This document shows positions 33,425 to 45,720 of a stretch of 45,884 bases of DNA, piece by piece. The notes below the pieces were generated by a model. That model worked only from the letters and a program-made list of their open reading frames with translations, did no database searches and had not been told where the DNA came from. A program made the position numbers and the translations under genes. Within the stretch, counting starts at the first letter, position 1, and every line of letters begins with the position of its first letter. Where the stretch lies: positions 842,720 through 888,603 of the forward strand of contig LSYV01000008.1 in the NCBI GenBank assembly GCA_001584585.1, written 5' to 3'. This DNA is from Gonium pectorale (Eukaryota > Chlorophyta > Chlorophyceae > Chlamydomonadales > Volvocaceae).

Positions 33425-35361
33425 TCATTGGCTGCCGGTGGCGGCCTTGGCGCCCGGCTGCGGCACCGCGCACGGCTCGGCGTGCCAGATCTCCTTGGCG
33501 TACTCGTCGATGGTGCGGTCGGTGGAGAACTTGCCGCTGCCCGCGGTGCCCATAATGGACATGCGCGTCCAGGCGGCCTTGTTCTTGTACAAGGCATCCG
33601 CCTTAGCCTGCAGGGCACACAAGGATGCGCGAGGAGAAAGGCGTGAGCGTGCGAAGAGCAAAGCGTGAGGAACCAGTCGGGGTCGGAGAATCGGAAAGCG
33701 AATCGGGGTTGGGGTGTTTTGGCGTGGAGGGGTCAGACCAAAGCACGGTGCGTGTACAACGCGACCCGGAGGCTCCACCAGCGAGCGAGCTTGACGACTC
33801 CAATGGCCCTGACGGTCTGCCGCAAGCGGCGCCCCCTCCCCCTCCCCCTTCCCCTTGCCCCCCTTGCACGACTGCCCGCAGCGCCCACCTGCATGTCCAC
33901 GTAGGCGGGGAAGTCGTTGGCCACCAGGTAGTAGTCGCCGCCCGTGGTGATGGCGTCCATCACGGGGCCGAAGTAGTCCTCCCAGCCGAAGTAGCCGCTG
34001 CAGGAGACAGGGGACGGGGCGATGGGTCAATGGATAGGGTCAATGGCAGTCGCGGGTCCGCCATGAATTCATTCCTTCGTGGCGCGTCAGCCATTTTTCC
34101 GTTGCGCTCTTCGGGGGGTGGGAGCCTCTGGTGGGACGTACAGAGGAAACCCGGCATATTGATCCACCGCGCATGCGCATCTTCACATCCTCATGGGCCG
34201 CACCCCTGGCCCCAGCAGCCACTCCTGCACCCTTCCCCCAGCCTGCCCGCCCACCTGCGGATCATGTTGACGACGTGGTTGAAGCGGTCGTCGGTGCGCA
34301 GGTTGCGGCGCTCGGCGCGCAGGCGCGACACCTCGTGCGCCTTGGCGCCGAAGATGAAGATGTTCTCGTCGCCGATCTCCTCCGCGATCTCCACGTTGGC
34401 GCCGTCCAGAGTCCCGATGATGAGCGAGCCGTTCATGGTGAACTTCATGTTGGACGTGCCCGACGCCTCGGTACCTGCGGAATGGTGCGCAGCACAGCGG
34501 GACGAGCGCGATGCGAATGTGAACGCAAGCTCAAGACGGATAGCCAGCAAGTGCGTGTGTCCCGGGCAGTCGCCCAGCTGGCACTTGCTCGAGTGCCCTG
34601 CGTGCAGACGCTGCCGAGCGTCTCTGCGCGCTGAGCATACAGCAAAGTAGTTTGTGATAACTAGTGGACGGGGACGGAAGCCTGATTGCCTGCATGCTGG
34701 TCAGTCGGTCTCTGTGGACTGCGCTCAACCACGCCCCCGCCGCCCCTTCTTCCCGCACCCACCCGCCGTGGAGATATGCTGGCTGAGCTCGGTGGCGGGG
34801 ATGAGCACCTCCGCGCTCGAGACGTTGTAGTCGGGCACGAAGATGAGCTTGAGCAGGTCGCCCACGTCGGGGTCGCTGTTGATCTTGTCGCCCACGGCGC
34901 ACACCAGCTTGATGATGCGCTTGGCCATCTCGTAGCCGGGCGCCGCCTTGCCGCCGATGACACACACGCGCGGGACGACCTCCTTGCGCTGCGCGGGGGT
35001 CATCTTCTTGATCTGCGGGCGCGCGTGAAGCGGGCGCGGGCGGGGAAGGGTGAGGATGTAAAGAGGCTGAGGGGCTGGGGAAGACACCGGTAGTGTGTTC
35101 TCACCAGGCAAACGGCCATGCCCGCTCAAGCAAGGCCAGCGCCTGGTGTTAGCCTGGTGTTTCACTTACTTTGCTATATCAGGTCAGGAGCAAATCGGCT
35201 CGCGTGGCCCGCAGCCCCTCTTATGGGGAGCCTGTATTCTGTACCTGTATCTTGCCAGGACGTCACTCGGCCGCCTACCTCACAGCCGGCGGCTTCTCGC
35301 ACACGCACCCCTCGCCCCTCCCACCTGGTCGTAGCGGTAGATGATGCCCATGACGTTGAGC

Positions 35362-35396
<35 letters not shown>

Positions 35397-38300
35397 GATG
35401 TCGAACATGGCGTTCGTGTTGACCTTGACGCCTGCAGGGGGCGGGGATGGGATCATCAAGTCCGTACGCAAACTCAGCGATGACTGAAGAGCAGGGAAAT
35501 GGGGAAAGGGGGATGAGGAGCAGCCCACTAAGGAGCCACTCTGCCAGCTCATACGGCACAACAGGAAACGCGTGCAAGCCCCTCCTCCCCTATCCGACCT
35601 CAGGCTGGCCTCCCTGCGAGCCTGTCCATTCCAGCCCGGCAGTCCCACGCACCGGTGAGGCGCTGGATGAGCGCGGCGGCCTTGACCTTGGCGCTCTGCT
35701 TGACGGCGCGCCACTGCTCCTGGAAGGCGGGGTCGTCGGCGTGCTTGCGCAGCTCGCGAAGGTTGTCCAGGTGCAGGATCCAGTCGTCGTTGCCCAGCTT
35801 GGACGTGATCAGCTCACGCAGCGGCGGGTTGCAGAACGCCAGCCAGCGGCGCTGTGTTACGCCTGCAGGGCAGGGAATGGAGGGGGGTGGCGGCACGTGG
35901 GACAGGATGGGCGGGAAGGATCCAAGCCAGTGGCAGCCCACTCGATTGTCTGGGGGGCGAGGTTGCAAGAGAACAATGGAAAGGGCAGCGTATGGGAGCA
36001 CGGGGACGGCCGACCATCCACCATCCTCAGCAACGCAGGACCAGGACAAGCGTCAACCATTACCTACTTCGCTCATAAGCATCACCACAACCCGCGCCCG
36101 CACCCATCCACCCCCTACCATTGGTCTTGTTCTGGAACTTCTGCGGCCAGAGGTCGTAGAACTCCTTGAAGATGGTGTCCTTGATAATCTCGCTGTGGAT
36201 GGCCGCCACGCCGTTCACCGAGTGCGAGGCCACCACCGCAAGGTAGGCCATGCGCACAAACCTGCGTTCGGGTCGGCACGGTTTGGTACGGTCGGCAAGT
36301 TGTGCACGGTTCCTAGCAGTGGGACTGGATAATGAAAAGCGCGGACCATGCACCGCCTTTTAGGCTCGACCTGACCAATCGCCATGTGGCGTCTCAATGC
36401 GCCCCAGTCGGATACCTTTCCAGTAAGGGCCAAGGCCGCTGCGCCACGTTCAGCTGCCGCGATCAAGACGTGAATACTGCGCCTGCCCTCAGCAGGTACG
36501 CTTGCGCTGTACCCGTCCCGGTTCGGCCAGACAAACCAGCGGGGAAACCGCTCCGGGAGCCCCGACCCTAAAACCCCTCACGGACGACCCCGGACGCACT
36601 TCTCGCCGTTCGCCTCCTCGATGATCGACATGCGGCTGATGCGCTCCCAGTCATCGCCGTACTTGTTGCGCACCTGTAGTATCAGTGCGGAGTACGGCAA
36701 GGGACGCCTCAGGACACGACATGGGAGCAACCTACAACCCGGTTCACAAGCCACCCTCGCGTCAAGCGTGCTTGAGCTCGCAGTAGGGTGCGGAAACTTT
36801 CCAAAATGGCATTTCTACTTTTGCACAGCAGCAACGAGTCCTAGCCCCAACCCGCCCGCAGCTTCCACCCTGGCTCCCCGCTTCCCGCGTCGCCCATATC
36901 TCGTCGTCACCCCACCCTTCCCAACACCCACCGTCTGCAGGAAGCGCCAGTTGATGTCGTAGATGATCTGCATGTGGCGCGGCAGCAGCTTCTCGATCAG
37001 CGGCACGGGCCAGCGCTCCAGCGCCTCCGGCAGCACCGTGTGGTTCGTGAAGGCAAACACCTGACAAGGGCGGGGGGGGGAGGCGAAGGGGACCGTTGGA
37101 GGTGAGCGGAAAAGCAGGGGACCAGCAACAACCATGGCGTGGGCTTGATGAAGCAACGCGTTATGGTCCATAGAGGAGATGGCGACCCAACGCAAAACCA
37201 CTGGTATGCGCGAAAGATGAGGGGGGAGGGGCGGATGTCAAGATTGGGCCAGCCTGCATGTACTTGCGCCTTTCGACTACGCCCGGCCTGCCTCATATTA
37301 GCGGGCCTGGGCCTGCACGCGGGCTAGGCTCGGGCGGTGGCCGGTGGGAGGCCCAGCACTCCGTTACAGCGCCCACCTTGGTGCAGATCTCCCAGCTCTT
37401 GGTCCAGCCCATCTTGTGCTCGTCCATGAGCACACGCATCAGCTCCGCCACCGCAATGGTGGGGTGCGTGTCGTTCAGCTGGAAGGCCACCTTGTCCGGG
37501 AACTCATCCCAGCTGTCGGGGTGCGCGTCGCGGAAGCGGCGGACGCAGTCCTGCACGCGGACAAACGTGACAGCTGAACAACAGGAGCAGAGGGCGCGGG
37601 GCAGACCGCGGAGGAGCGGCCGGGGGCGCGTCGTCAGGCCCTCCGTGCGCCGGGGAGGACGTGAATCCCTTATGCGCGGCATTTGGATTGGCCGGTAACT
37701 GATAGCTGACGACGCTGCACCCCCCGCTCCCTCTCCGCCCGGTCCATCAGGCACCCCGCACCCACCCACACCAGGCGACCGCACCCTGCGCTCCCGCCCC
37801 ACCTGGATGGTGGCCGACACGAAGAAGTGCTGCTGCTTCAGGCGCAGCTCCTTGCCCTCGTAGGTGCGGTCGTCGGGGTACAGCACCGACGAAAGCGTCT
37901 CGGCGCGCTGCTTGCTCAGAATGGCGGCCACGTAGTCGCCTGTATGATGCGCCGCGTGGAATTTGGGTGGACCGGGTCAGCATAAGCGTGGGGGATGGAT
38001 GCGTCCGGCGGGCTCCAGCTCAGGCTTCAGTCTATGGCGCACGGGCACCCACGCCTGGTCGCCAAGCTCATCGACAGCATGGGCCTGGTCAGTACTCTGT
38101 GGGCCGCACCCCGCCCTCGTAACCCCTTTCATGCACCCTGGTTCACTTCTCTGATGCATCTAGGAGACCATCGCCGCCACTCGCCAAGCGTTCACCAAGC
38201 GTTGGAACGGCTGGCAGTCCGTCAAGCATGCAAGAACCCAAGCTCTTTTTCAGTCGCCACGAACGCCACCGCTTTGACGTCTAGCCTTGTCTGGAAACAC

Positions 38301-41300
38301 CTGTCAATACAGTTCTCCACGAGTCCCCCAGCGACCCCCTCCCCTCGATGTTTTGTTGCTCGTCGTAAGAACTGCCCTCGTTGCTACCGTGGCTGCCTCA
38401 TCATCCGCACTAATCCCTCACCGGTGTTGAAGGCCTCCAGGTCGAACTCCTTGGCCGGCTTGGCGGCCCACAGGCGCAGGTTGATGCAGTTGCGGGTGCC
38501 GAAGCCCGGGATCGGGTTGTCGTACGCCACGGCCGTCACCTACACCGCGCAATACCGCACAGCACAAGACGGTCAGGAGCGGCGGGGCACAGCCATGCGC
38601 ACGGCCGGGCGGTGTGGAGTGGGGGACTAGAGCGGTCGGCTCGGCGCGTGTTTAAGATGAACCATGCTCCGAATCCAGCTGCTGTGCCGTGTCGCACTTA
38701 AGCGAATAACTGGCCACGTCCTTGGCATGCCCTCCGAGCTGAGGGTGGATGCGCAGCTGGCAGCTACCCAAGCCGTTGCAGCCCGCCATCCTCCAGTTGG
38801 CACCCCCTAATCCACGAGCGGACCCTCCCAACGTGCGGGGTGACGACCGGAACTGGACCACAAGTGGCCCCTGACAGTACGATGTGCCGTCCTCACGCTA
38901 CGCGGGGACGTAATGCAGAAGCTGTGGACAGGCTTGGTCCGTACGCCGCACCCAACTCTTTCCCCCGCCTTCCCCCTACGGCTCCAGCTCACCGGCCCCT
39001 CCAGCAGAACAAGTTGAACACCCACTGCTAGCTACCCACCGCCTGGCGTCGCGGCGCGAACCAGTCCTTCGAACCATCACCCCGTGCACCACCAAAACCC
39101 TACGCATGTTACCCTGAGCAATGCGGGACCGCCAGGGCCAGAGCCCGCCCTCGTCGTTAATCAGCTCACCAGCAAACACCTGTACCTCGTCAACGCCGAC
39201 CCAGCCGCCAGCCACACTACTCACCGTCTCGCCGGCGTTCCAGCGGAACAGCTGCTTGCCGTCCTCGTTGATGACCGACACGTGCCCGTAGAACTTAATG
39301 GGGTATTGCACAATGAGCCGCTCAATCTCCCACGGGTTGCCGAACGTCAGCCAATAGTCGGGCTGCTCGTGCTGGAAGCCGTTCTGGATGGTCTGTGGGA
39401 AGCAAGAGGGATACAAGATCATGGGAATCTAGACGGTTTCCTTACGGAGCGTAGCGTAGTATATGGAAACCGAGGTTTCCTGCGTTCCACGAGAGTGCAC
39501 CCACACGGGTGTACGGCTGTTGTGTCTTAAGGGAGGTGTGAAGCCGGTGTAGGCTATTCTCGCCGGTTACAACGTAGCTACGTAGGTGCTTGTTCCGAGG
39601 TCCTAGTGGCTTGGAAAGCCTCCAGTTTAGGCCTCGGATAACACCACCAAGGTGTCCCCCTGCGGCGAATAAGAACGCTTTCTCTGCTTGCAGGTACTTA
39701 AGGTGTTTTGGAGCTGTGCATGTGTGTTTTGACCGGACTGGTCTTTGGCATGTCAGACTTGCCCGGTTGGCATGGGTTCTGGTTGGCTTGTAACGGGAGG
39801 GGCAATGCTGGAAACTTCACTTGCTGTCCCAAGCGTGGCGCATACCGGTTGAGGGCGGAAGGCATGGTTGCCGCCACTAGCCTCCCAACTACATACCCAA
39901 GGCCCTGCACCTCAGGCCCGTCTCAGGAGGGCAGAAGACGAAGTTGCCGTAAAAGCCGCTTGCAGCCTCTTCTTCGGTAATGCATCCAGCTCCACTCAAC
40001 ATGCCGCAAGCACCCCATCCGCCTCTGCCCCCGCAGCGGCACCCACAGACGTGAGTACACTGCGTTCCCGTCAGGACCGCCTCCTCCCATACCTGGCGGA
40101 ACATGCCGTACTGGTAGCGGATGCCGTAACCCCAGGCGGGCAGGTTGAGGGTAGCCATCGAGTCCAGGAAGCAGGCTGCCAGGCGGCCCAGGCCACCATT
40201 GCCCAGCGCAGCGTCGCGTTCCAGCTCAGCCAGCGTCTCAAGGTCATAACTGCACGACGGTACGAGGTGTGTTTCCCGACGTCGTTTTTTGTGACATTGG
40301 TGGTATCTAGCAGCACTTCCGTCAGAATGAGAGGTGTCAGGAACTGGGGTGTCAAGCGAGAAGAGGTGAAGCGAGGCCAGGAGTATGTCAGCAGAGGCAG
40401 CAGCGGGACGAGTACGGTTCAGTGCATCCCGTTTCAGCGTTTCAGCGGAAACGGTGTTGCCATGCTATGTGCAGACGGTCTAGCAAGGGTCGAGAGGCGC
40501 AAGCGTTGGCTCGCGCGGTGTGCCCCAACAGCAGCCCAGGCCGCATCCGCTTGATGCTGATGGGGTATGACCGCCGAAAGGATCCGAGCTGGCAGGGGCT
40601 GGCGGGGGTAAGCACTGTGTAATCAGGCAGCACCACCCTCTACAACCGCCCACTTGGACCTCGCGTGGAGGTACAACCCTCTCAACCGTCGAGTGCCGCG
40701 CGAAGTGGACCTCATCTCCTTCCCTTGAGCGCCTTAGCTGGGCTAGTCCCCTCCAACAGGCTGTCTCACCGCTTTCTCGCCCAAGTCCTCTCCCTAGGCG
40801 CCAACCCCTTGCTCATCCGGCAAGGCGACTCACCCCAGCTCCTTGAGCGCCTCCGCATACGCCTCCTTGATGTCCAGGTTGTACAGCGTGTTCAGCAGCG
40901 AGCGTCCCATCAGGAACTCCATGGACAGGTAGTACACGCGCTTGGGGTCCTTCTCCCTGGGGACATGTTGGCACAGAGTTGCTCAGTCATAGAGCGAGCC
41001 GAAGGAGGAGGATGGGGGTAGGACAGCGTGGTAGACAGGGCCAGCGCAGAGCGGCTGAGGACGGCTAACACCAGGCCAGCCGGGCGAGGCAGGTAGTTGA
41101 CAGGGGTGCACGCGGCCCCGGAAAGCCGGCACTGATCGCCAGCCGACCATTGGTTCCGTATCCTCCTCCTGCGGGTAAGCTTCCTTTGCCGTCTTCCATC
41201 CCCGGCCCTGCCACTGCAGTCGCCCCGCTCGGCGCCACCGCTGCACATCACCCACTTGAACCAGGTCTGGGTGTCGTTCCAGCGCTCAATGAGGCGGTCG

Positions 41301-42524
41301 CGCAGCGAGAAGGACGTTGCCTGGTAGGCCTCGAAGTTGTCGAAGTTGACGCGGGAGCGGGCCATGGTGTACTCAACGTGGTTCACGATGTCCTCCTGGA
41401 TGCTCAGCACATCGTTCTTCATGTACGTGTCTGGTTCGCGGAATTGGTTTGAGGGTGGGCCACCATGGGCACGCGTGTTTCGGGGGAGGGGGCAGTAGGG
41501 GGTAGAGGCACGCGTCGGGGGGCGAGCAGAGCCGGGGGGTGGGGGGGGGGGCGGTTGCGCAGGCGTGCGTGTTTTGGGTCAGTGGTTAGGGTTCCGCCAA
41601 ACGCTGCTGCATGCGCAACGTCGACGGGGGGCTCTAATTGAAGTAGAGCTGGTTCACACGCCTCTTAGCGCGTTGGACTGACACGATCGAACAGTCACAG
41701 CCAACGCCCCAAAACTATTCCATGCCCCAGAAAGCGGAGCTGTATAGATTTGCTCCATATGATTGTCGTCTGCTGCGTTGCAGGCACGGAAGCCCAGGGG
41801 CGGGGGTCTCGGACCGCCAATCGGAACCACGAAAGCCCGAGCAGCGCTCACCCATGAGCGTATAGAGGCGCGCCTTTCCAGATTGGCTCTGGCCCTGGGC
41901 CTCGAACTTGGGACGGCTCACGTCGGTGCTGCTAGGCTTGGAGCGCAGAAGCACATCGAGCGCCCGCACCGCGTCTGCGGCTTTCTCGCTCGAGAGCTTC
42001 CCGCCGGACAAGGCACGCACATAGAACTTGTCGTTGATCTTGGCCTCATCGCCCTCAACGACGGCCTTGCCCACGTCCACCGCCAGGTCGCGGAAGAGCG
42101 CCTTCACAGGGCCAGGAGACGCCGATCAGAGTCGAACGCAAGTAGCTCAATATCTGACAAGATATTCATATGTGGGTGATCGCCACCGCTAGCAGCGCAA
42201 CACGTGTCGCGATGGCAATCTGCGCACCGTGATAGAGGTCAGCAGGCCCGGCTTGTTGGCCGCCTGCACGCTGATAACAGTGTAATTGGCGTCGCCGGTG
42301 TTATCGACGGTGATGTTCACATCGCCCGCCGTGGCCGGCGACTCGGGCGCGGCGACTTGACTGAGGACCGTTCTACGCTCTGGCTGCGGTGCCGACACCC
42401 GGCGTGCCGGCGCAGCCGCCCTCCCCCTCAGCACCGGGGCGGGCGCAACCGGAGTCGGAACATTCTGTGTCGACGCCCGGGCTGCTACCGGAGCCGATGC
42501 CAGGCCCCTCAAAAGACTGCTCAT
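33425..42524 (-). CDS. PHO: Alpha-glucan (starch) phosphorylase with N-terminal ACT-like domain
   Basis: Eighteen exons (minus order): 42524-42228, 42101-41852, 41430-41256, 40956-40834, 40249-40093, 39392-39225, 38539-38422, 37939-37803, 37550-37377, 37060-36932, 36673-36600, 36261-36119, 35862-35653, 35431-35325, 35012-34763, 34474-34255, 33997-33889, 33607-33425. Every phase matches; 3024 nt give 1007 residues. It would phosphorolyse alpha-1,4-glucan to glucose-1-phosphate. Residues 1-70 are Ala/Arg/Ser/Pro-rich, like a plastid transit peptide. Residues 79-150 look like an ACT domain ([20 protein letters not shown], then INDKFYV). The GT35 catalytic part follows: [104 protein letters not shown], and [14 protein letters not shown] with PLP lysine 848. 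The plant plastidial L80 insertion is absent. Intron 1 uses an AAG acceptor. Confidence 0.95.
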
Positions 42525-43749
42525 GGCAAGGTGGTTCGCAAGCAAGGATCAACGTTCGAGCCACTCTATGCAGTTTATGGGCCCTCGATAAGCAGTTCAG
42601 GCCCTTATGGAACGGCGAGTCGTACGGGGTGTTGTGCAAGGCTTGACCGGGGCTGCCACTATAAGACCTTGACATTCATGCTTGATGACGCCTCGTTATA
42701 CCAGCCGTTACCAGCCGTCGCACAGCTTCCGTTGGCAGTTGCCAACCCAACTCGCGATGAGCATTAGCTACAGGTGCATCGACTAGGCTACGGCTAATAT
42801 GTGGGGTTCTGGTGCCTTGGGAGCTTGCCGTTGCGTTCCAAGCCTCACGCCCGCATGGCTGTTCGGGGTCTCACAACCAACAACACACACGCGGTCCTAA
42901 TTGAACGAGTCGGTATGCCATGTGTACGGTTGCTCGCGTGCTGCCCCTCATGTGGGATCGAGTTGGTCCTATTAGTGCATCTTCCATGCCCGTATTTACA
43001 ATGCACGCGGGTGTCAGGCGCCCGACAGTCTGCGAGCAGCACGCTTACCCTCAGCGGTGCGCCCAGCTGCAGCAGCCCTCCCCGGCGACTTCAAAAGCCA
43101 GAAACCTGCAAAGAAAGAGGGAGCCGCCGCTACAGACACGCACAACAGAAGGCGTGGCGTTAACCTAGCGTTGCCAGTAGGCGGGTTGAAACAATGGCAA
43201 GGCTGGCGGTGCAAGCGAGAAGCTGAGGCCCTCATCATTGGTATATCGTCGCGGACTCGCATTTACCCCGTTTTCCTGTCCCGGAGAGCGCGGGGTGAAT
43301 TCCCGGTCCCGGTGAGCCCCCTCTGCTCTCTGCTGAGCTGTAAGTCCTGCGACGCCTGCCTGCATCTGCTCCACAACCGGCCCGTTGGTGGTCAGCGGTT
43401 TCGAGGCCCGCGTGCAGCCAGCCTCAACCCGAGCCCGTCCATCTGGGGCGCCTGCATGCGACGGCAGGGGGCAGACTGGAAGCACGGTGGGGGGGTCTTG
43501 CGCGTCAACTTAAGGCCCTGAGGTGCCCAGTCGTCCCAGCACTACGCATACCGGGCTCTTGGGTCGCTGGAAGCTCAGGCGCGAGCCCAGATCTTGCCTG
43601 TCATGCCCAGCAGGACGACGTCCTTAGCGCCGGAGCAAAGCCTTCCCCACCCCTCGCGCCGGCTGCGGGAGCTCTCCCTCACCGCCTCACGTCGCCTTTC
43701 GTGGAGCGGGCGGACCGGCTGGGGGTGCGGCCCGCCGCGGCATAGCAGA
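42525..43749. promoter_or_regulatory. Promoter/5' region of the phosphorylase gene
   Basis: About 1.2 kb lies upstream of the phosphorylase start. No ORF here resembles a known protein on either strand. It should contain the leader and promoter of gene 6. Beyond about 43500 it grades into sequence next to the retroelement. Confidence 0.45.
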
Positions 43750-44090
43750 CTGCCGTACCCATGCATGCTCGCCCCTCTTGGGAGCCCGAAGCGTGGCCGT
43801 CCTGTAAAACCCTGCGCCGCCACGGACCCGAGCGATTGAGTAACTGCAGCGAGAGAACGGCGCTGGCCTCTGGGCTAGCAGCGCTACGCTCCTACAGCTG
43901 CATTACCGCACAGGCAACCCAAGAGGGCAATGCTGCCCCTGGTCGGTGGCCCGCCCGCCTTCCGCTGCGCAACAGCCCTACAAGCCTCCACGCTGTAGCA
44001 CCAAGAGGTCGGCGTTGTGTGGACTGAGTTGGGCTACACAACCACATGAGCCGCAACTCGGTCGGCAACGGGCAACGCACTGCTCCCTAG
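43750..44090. repeat. Direct terminal repeat, left copy
   Basis: The core 43816-44040 matches 45330-45563 in the same orientation, including CCGCCACGGACCCGAGCGA, CCGCACAGGCAACCCAAGAG and GGCAATGCTGCCCC. A further matching block, with a few mismatches, is at 44053-44078. Similarity weakens upstream, perhaps beginning near GACTGCCGTAC at 43750. Confidence 0.75.
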
Positions 44091-44299
44091 GTCCTCAGAC
44101 CTCAGTTCCTCTGCGTAGTTGCTGGAGGTGCGCATGGCGTGGCAACGCCGCATATCGGGAGGGCCCGACTGCCTGTATCCTTCGACCGCCATGCCTTGTT
44201 TTCCAGGTGCCCTATAGCTACTGGAAACGGCCTGCTGGCCCAGGACCGGCAGCCTCTGCTGCCCCGAGGTAGTGGGGGCATTGAATGTGGCCCCCTGCC

Positions 44300-44970
44300 T
44301 GGCCGTTACATATGGTACGACGACGATTTTGCCACCTTTTTCTCCTCCCTGGTCAACTCTACCTTCATCCAGTTCGGCCCAGCCCTCGTCCGTCAGCTCA
44401 AAGGCTTACCCATGGCCATCTCTCCTGCTCCCTTTATCGCCAACCTGTACCTCGCCTCCTTCGAGTTCCGCTTCCTGCAACAGTACCCCACAGCCACTGC
44501 CGCACAAGCCACCCTGCGCCGCTTCCGCCACTCCACTCCACTACCTTGATGACCTTGCCTCTCTCAATAATCCCTACCTTGGCTGCCTACTCTACAACGA
44601 CCGCCAACATCAGGGCCTCCACGGCATCTACACCAGCTGCCTCCGTGTCACCACACAGTGTTACCCTCACCTCCCGGCCGGGTCCCTGCCCCTCCTCGAT
44701 ATCCTACTCATCCCCGCCAACCATCACGGCGTAAGCCATATCCCCGTTGCTGGTTCTCTCTTTTTTTCCATATCACTACATGCCTGTACGACAAACGTGA
44801 CCAGCCCGCCTTTCAGAACGTCCGCCTCTCCCGCTTCGTCCCCCTCTTTTCCAACGTCCACGAAGCTGCTAAGCGCAACATCTTCACCGGCCAGTTCCAT
44901 CGCCTCCGCCGTATCATCAGCGACATGGACAACTTCTGCTACGAGATCGCCCCTCTTCCCGCCCCCCTTC
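44300..44970 (+). pseudogene. Reverse transcriptase fragment, frameshifted
   Basis: The first frame (to about 44540) reads STFIQFGPALVRQLKGLPMA followed by ISPAPFIANLYLASFEFRFL, matching the RT palm pattern Q-x2-GLPMG-x3-SP-x2-ANLYL-x2-E. The catalytic YLDD (44542-44553) lies in the next frame (HYLDDLASLNNPYLGCLLYN). A CCACT repeat at about 44528-44541 looks like the cause of the shift. After a T run near 44759-44767 the frame returns and continues LYDKRDQPAFQNVRLSRFVP and AKRNIFTGQFHRLRRIISDM. The N-terminal fingers motifs are missing or unrecognisable, and GLPMA replaces the usual GLPMG. With at least two frame breaks it is not functional. Confidence 0.75.
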
Positions 44971-45242
44971 AGAATACTGGCCCGCCGCCCTGCCCATTCC
45001 TTCGTACATCCCCAATCATTTCCCTGGAATGATGAATGGGCCACAGTGGGCCGGACTTGCCACACCCACTGCGGGAGGGGTGATGGTCCCTAATCTCGGC
45101 ACCTTCCCCCTGAACCCCTTACCCTGTTGGCACTCTGACCACCCCTCCCCACTCTTGTGCCTGCTTTGTATCGGGCTGGGGCTGCCCGGGATGTGTTCGG
45201 GTATTGGTGCCGAGAAGGCATGCCCTGCTGGCATGGTGTACG

Positions 45243-45720
45243 GATTGCCGTACATGTGCGCGCCCATGCGCCCCGGTGCGGGGCCTGTGCCGCGTCCGCG
45301 ACGCCTGGGCGATGGTCCCATTAAACCTGCCGCCACGGACCCGAGCGAGTGAGTGTGTTGAGCGACATGAGAGGTGATGGACGGCGCTGGCCTCCGGGCT
45401 TACAGCGCTACACTCCTGCAGCTTCTTTACCGCACAGGCAACCCAAGAGGGCAATGCTGCCCCCGGTCGCTGGCCCGCCCGCCTTGCGCTGCGCAACAGC
45501 CCCACAAGCTCCACGCTGTAGCATCCAGAGGCCGGCGTTCTGTGGGCCGAGCCATACTACGCAACAGCACACATCACACACACCACACACGCGTCAAATC
45601 ACACTTCACGAGCCCGCCATCGCCTGTATGCACCCTATCTCAAGATAGCCAACACAGCTACATGAAGGCACAAAGGAGCACGAGCAGCGACTCGATCGGC
45701 AACGGGCAGCGCGCCTGGGC
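45243..45720. repeat. Direct terminal repeat, right copy
   Basis: The core 45330-45563 matches the left copy at 43816-44040. The distal block GCGACTCGATCGGCAACGGG (45686 on) matches 44053 on, separated from the core by sequence absent from the left copy, including a CACA-rich stretch near 45570-45595. Confidence 0.75.

Larger units (their letters stand above)
43750..45720 (+). mobile_element. Decayed reverse-transcriptase retroelement with direct terminal repeats
   Basis: A broken RT coding segment (about 44300-44970) lies between two direct repeats whose cores are 1514 bases apart. The arrangement recalls the repeats of Penelope-like or other repeat-bounded retroelements, but no endonuclease (GIY-YIG, APE) or integrase is seen, so the class is open. 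The right repeat has about 120 extra bases before its last matching block. Ends are approximate and I found no target-site duplication. Confidence 0.65.
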
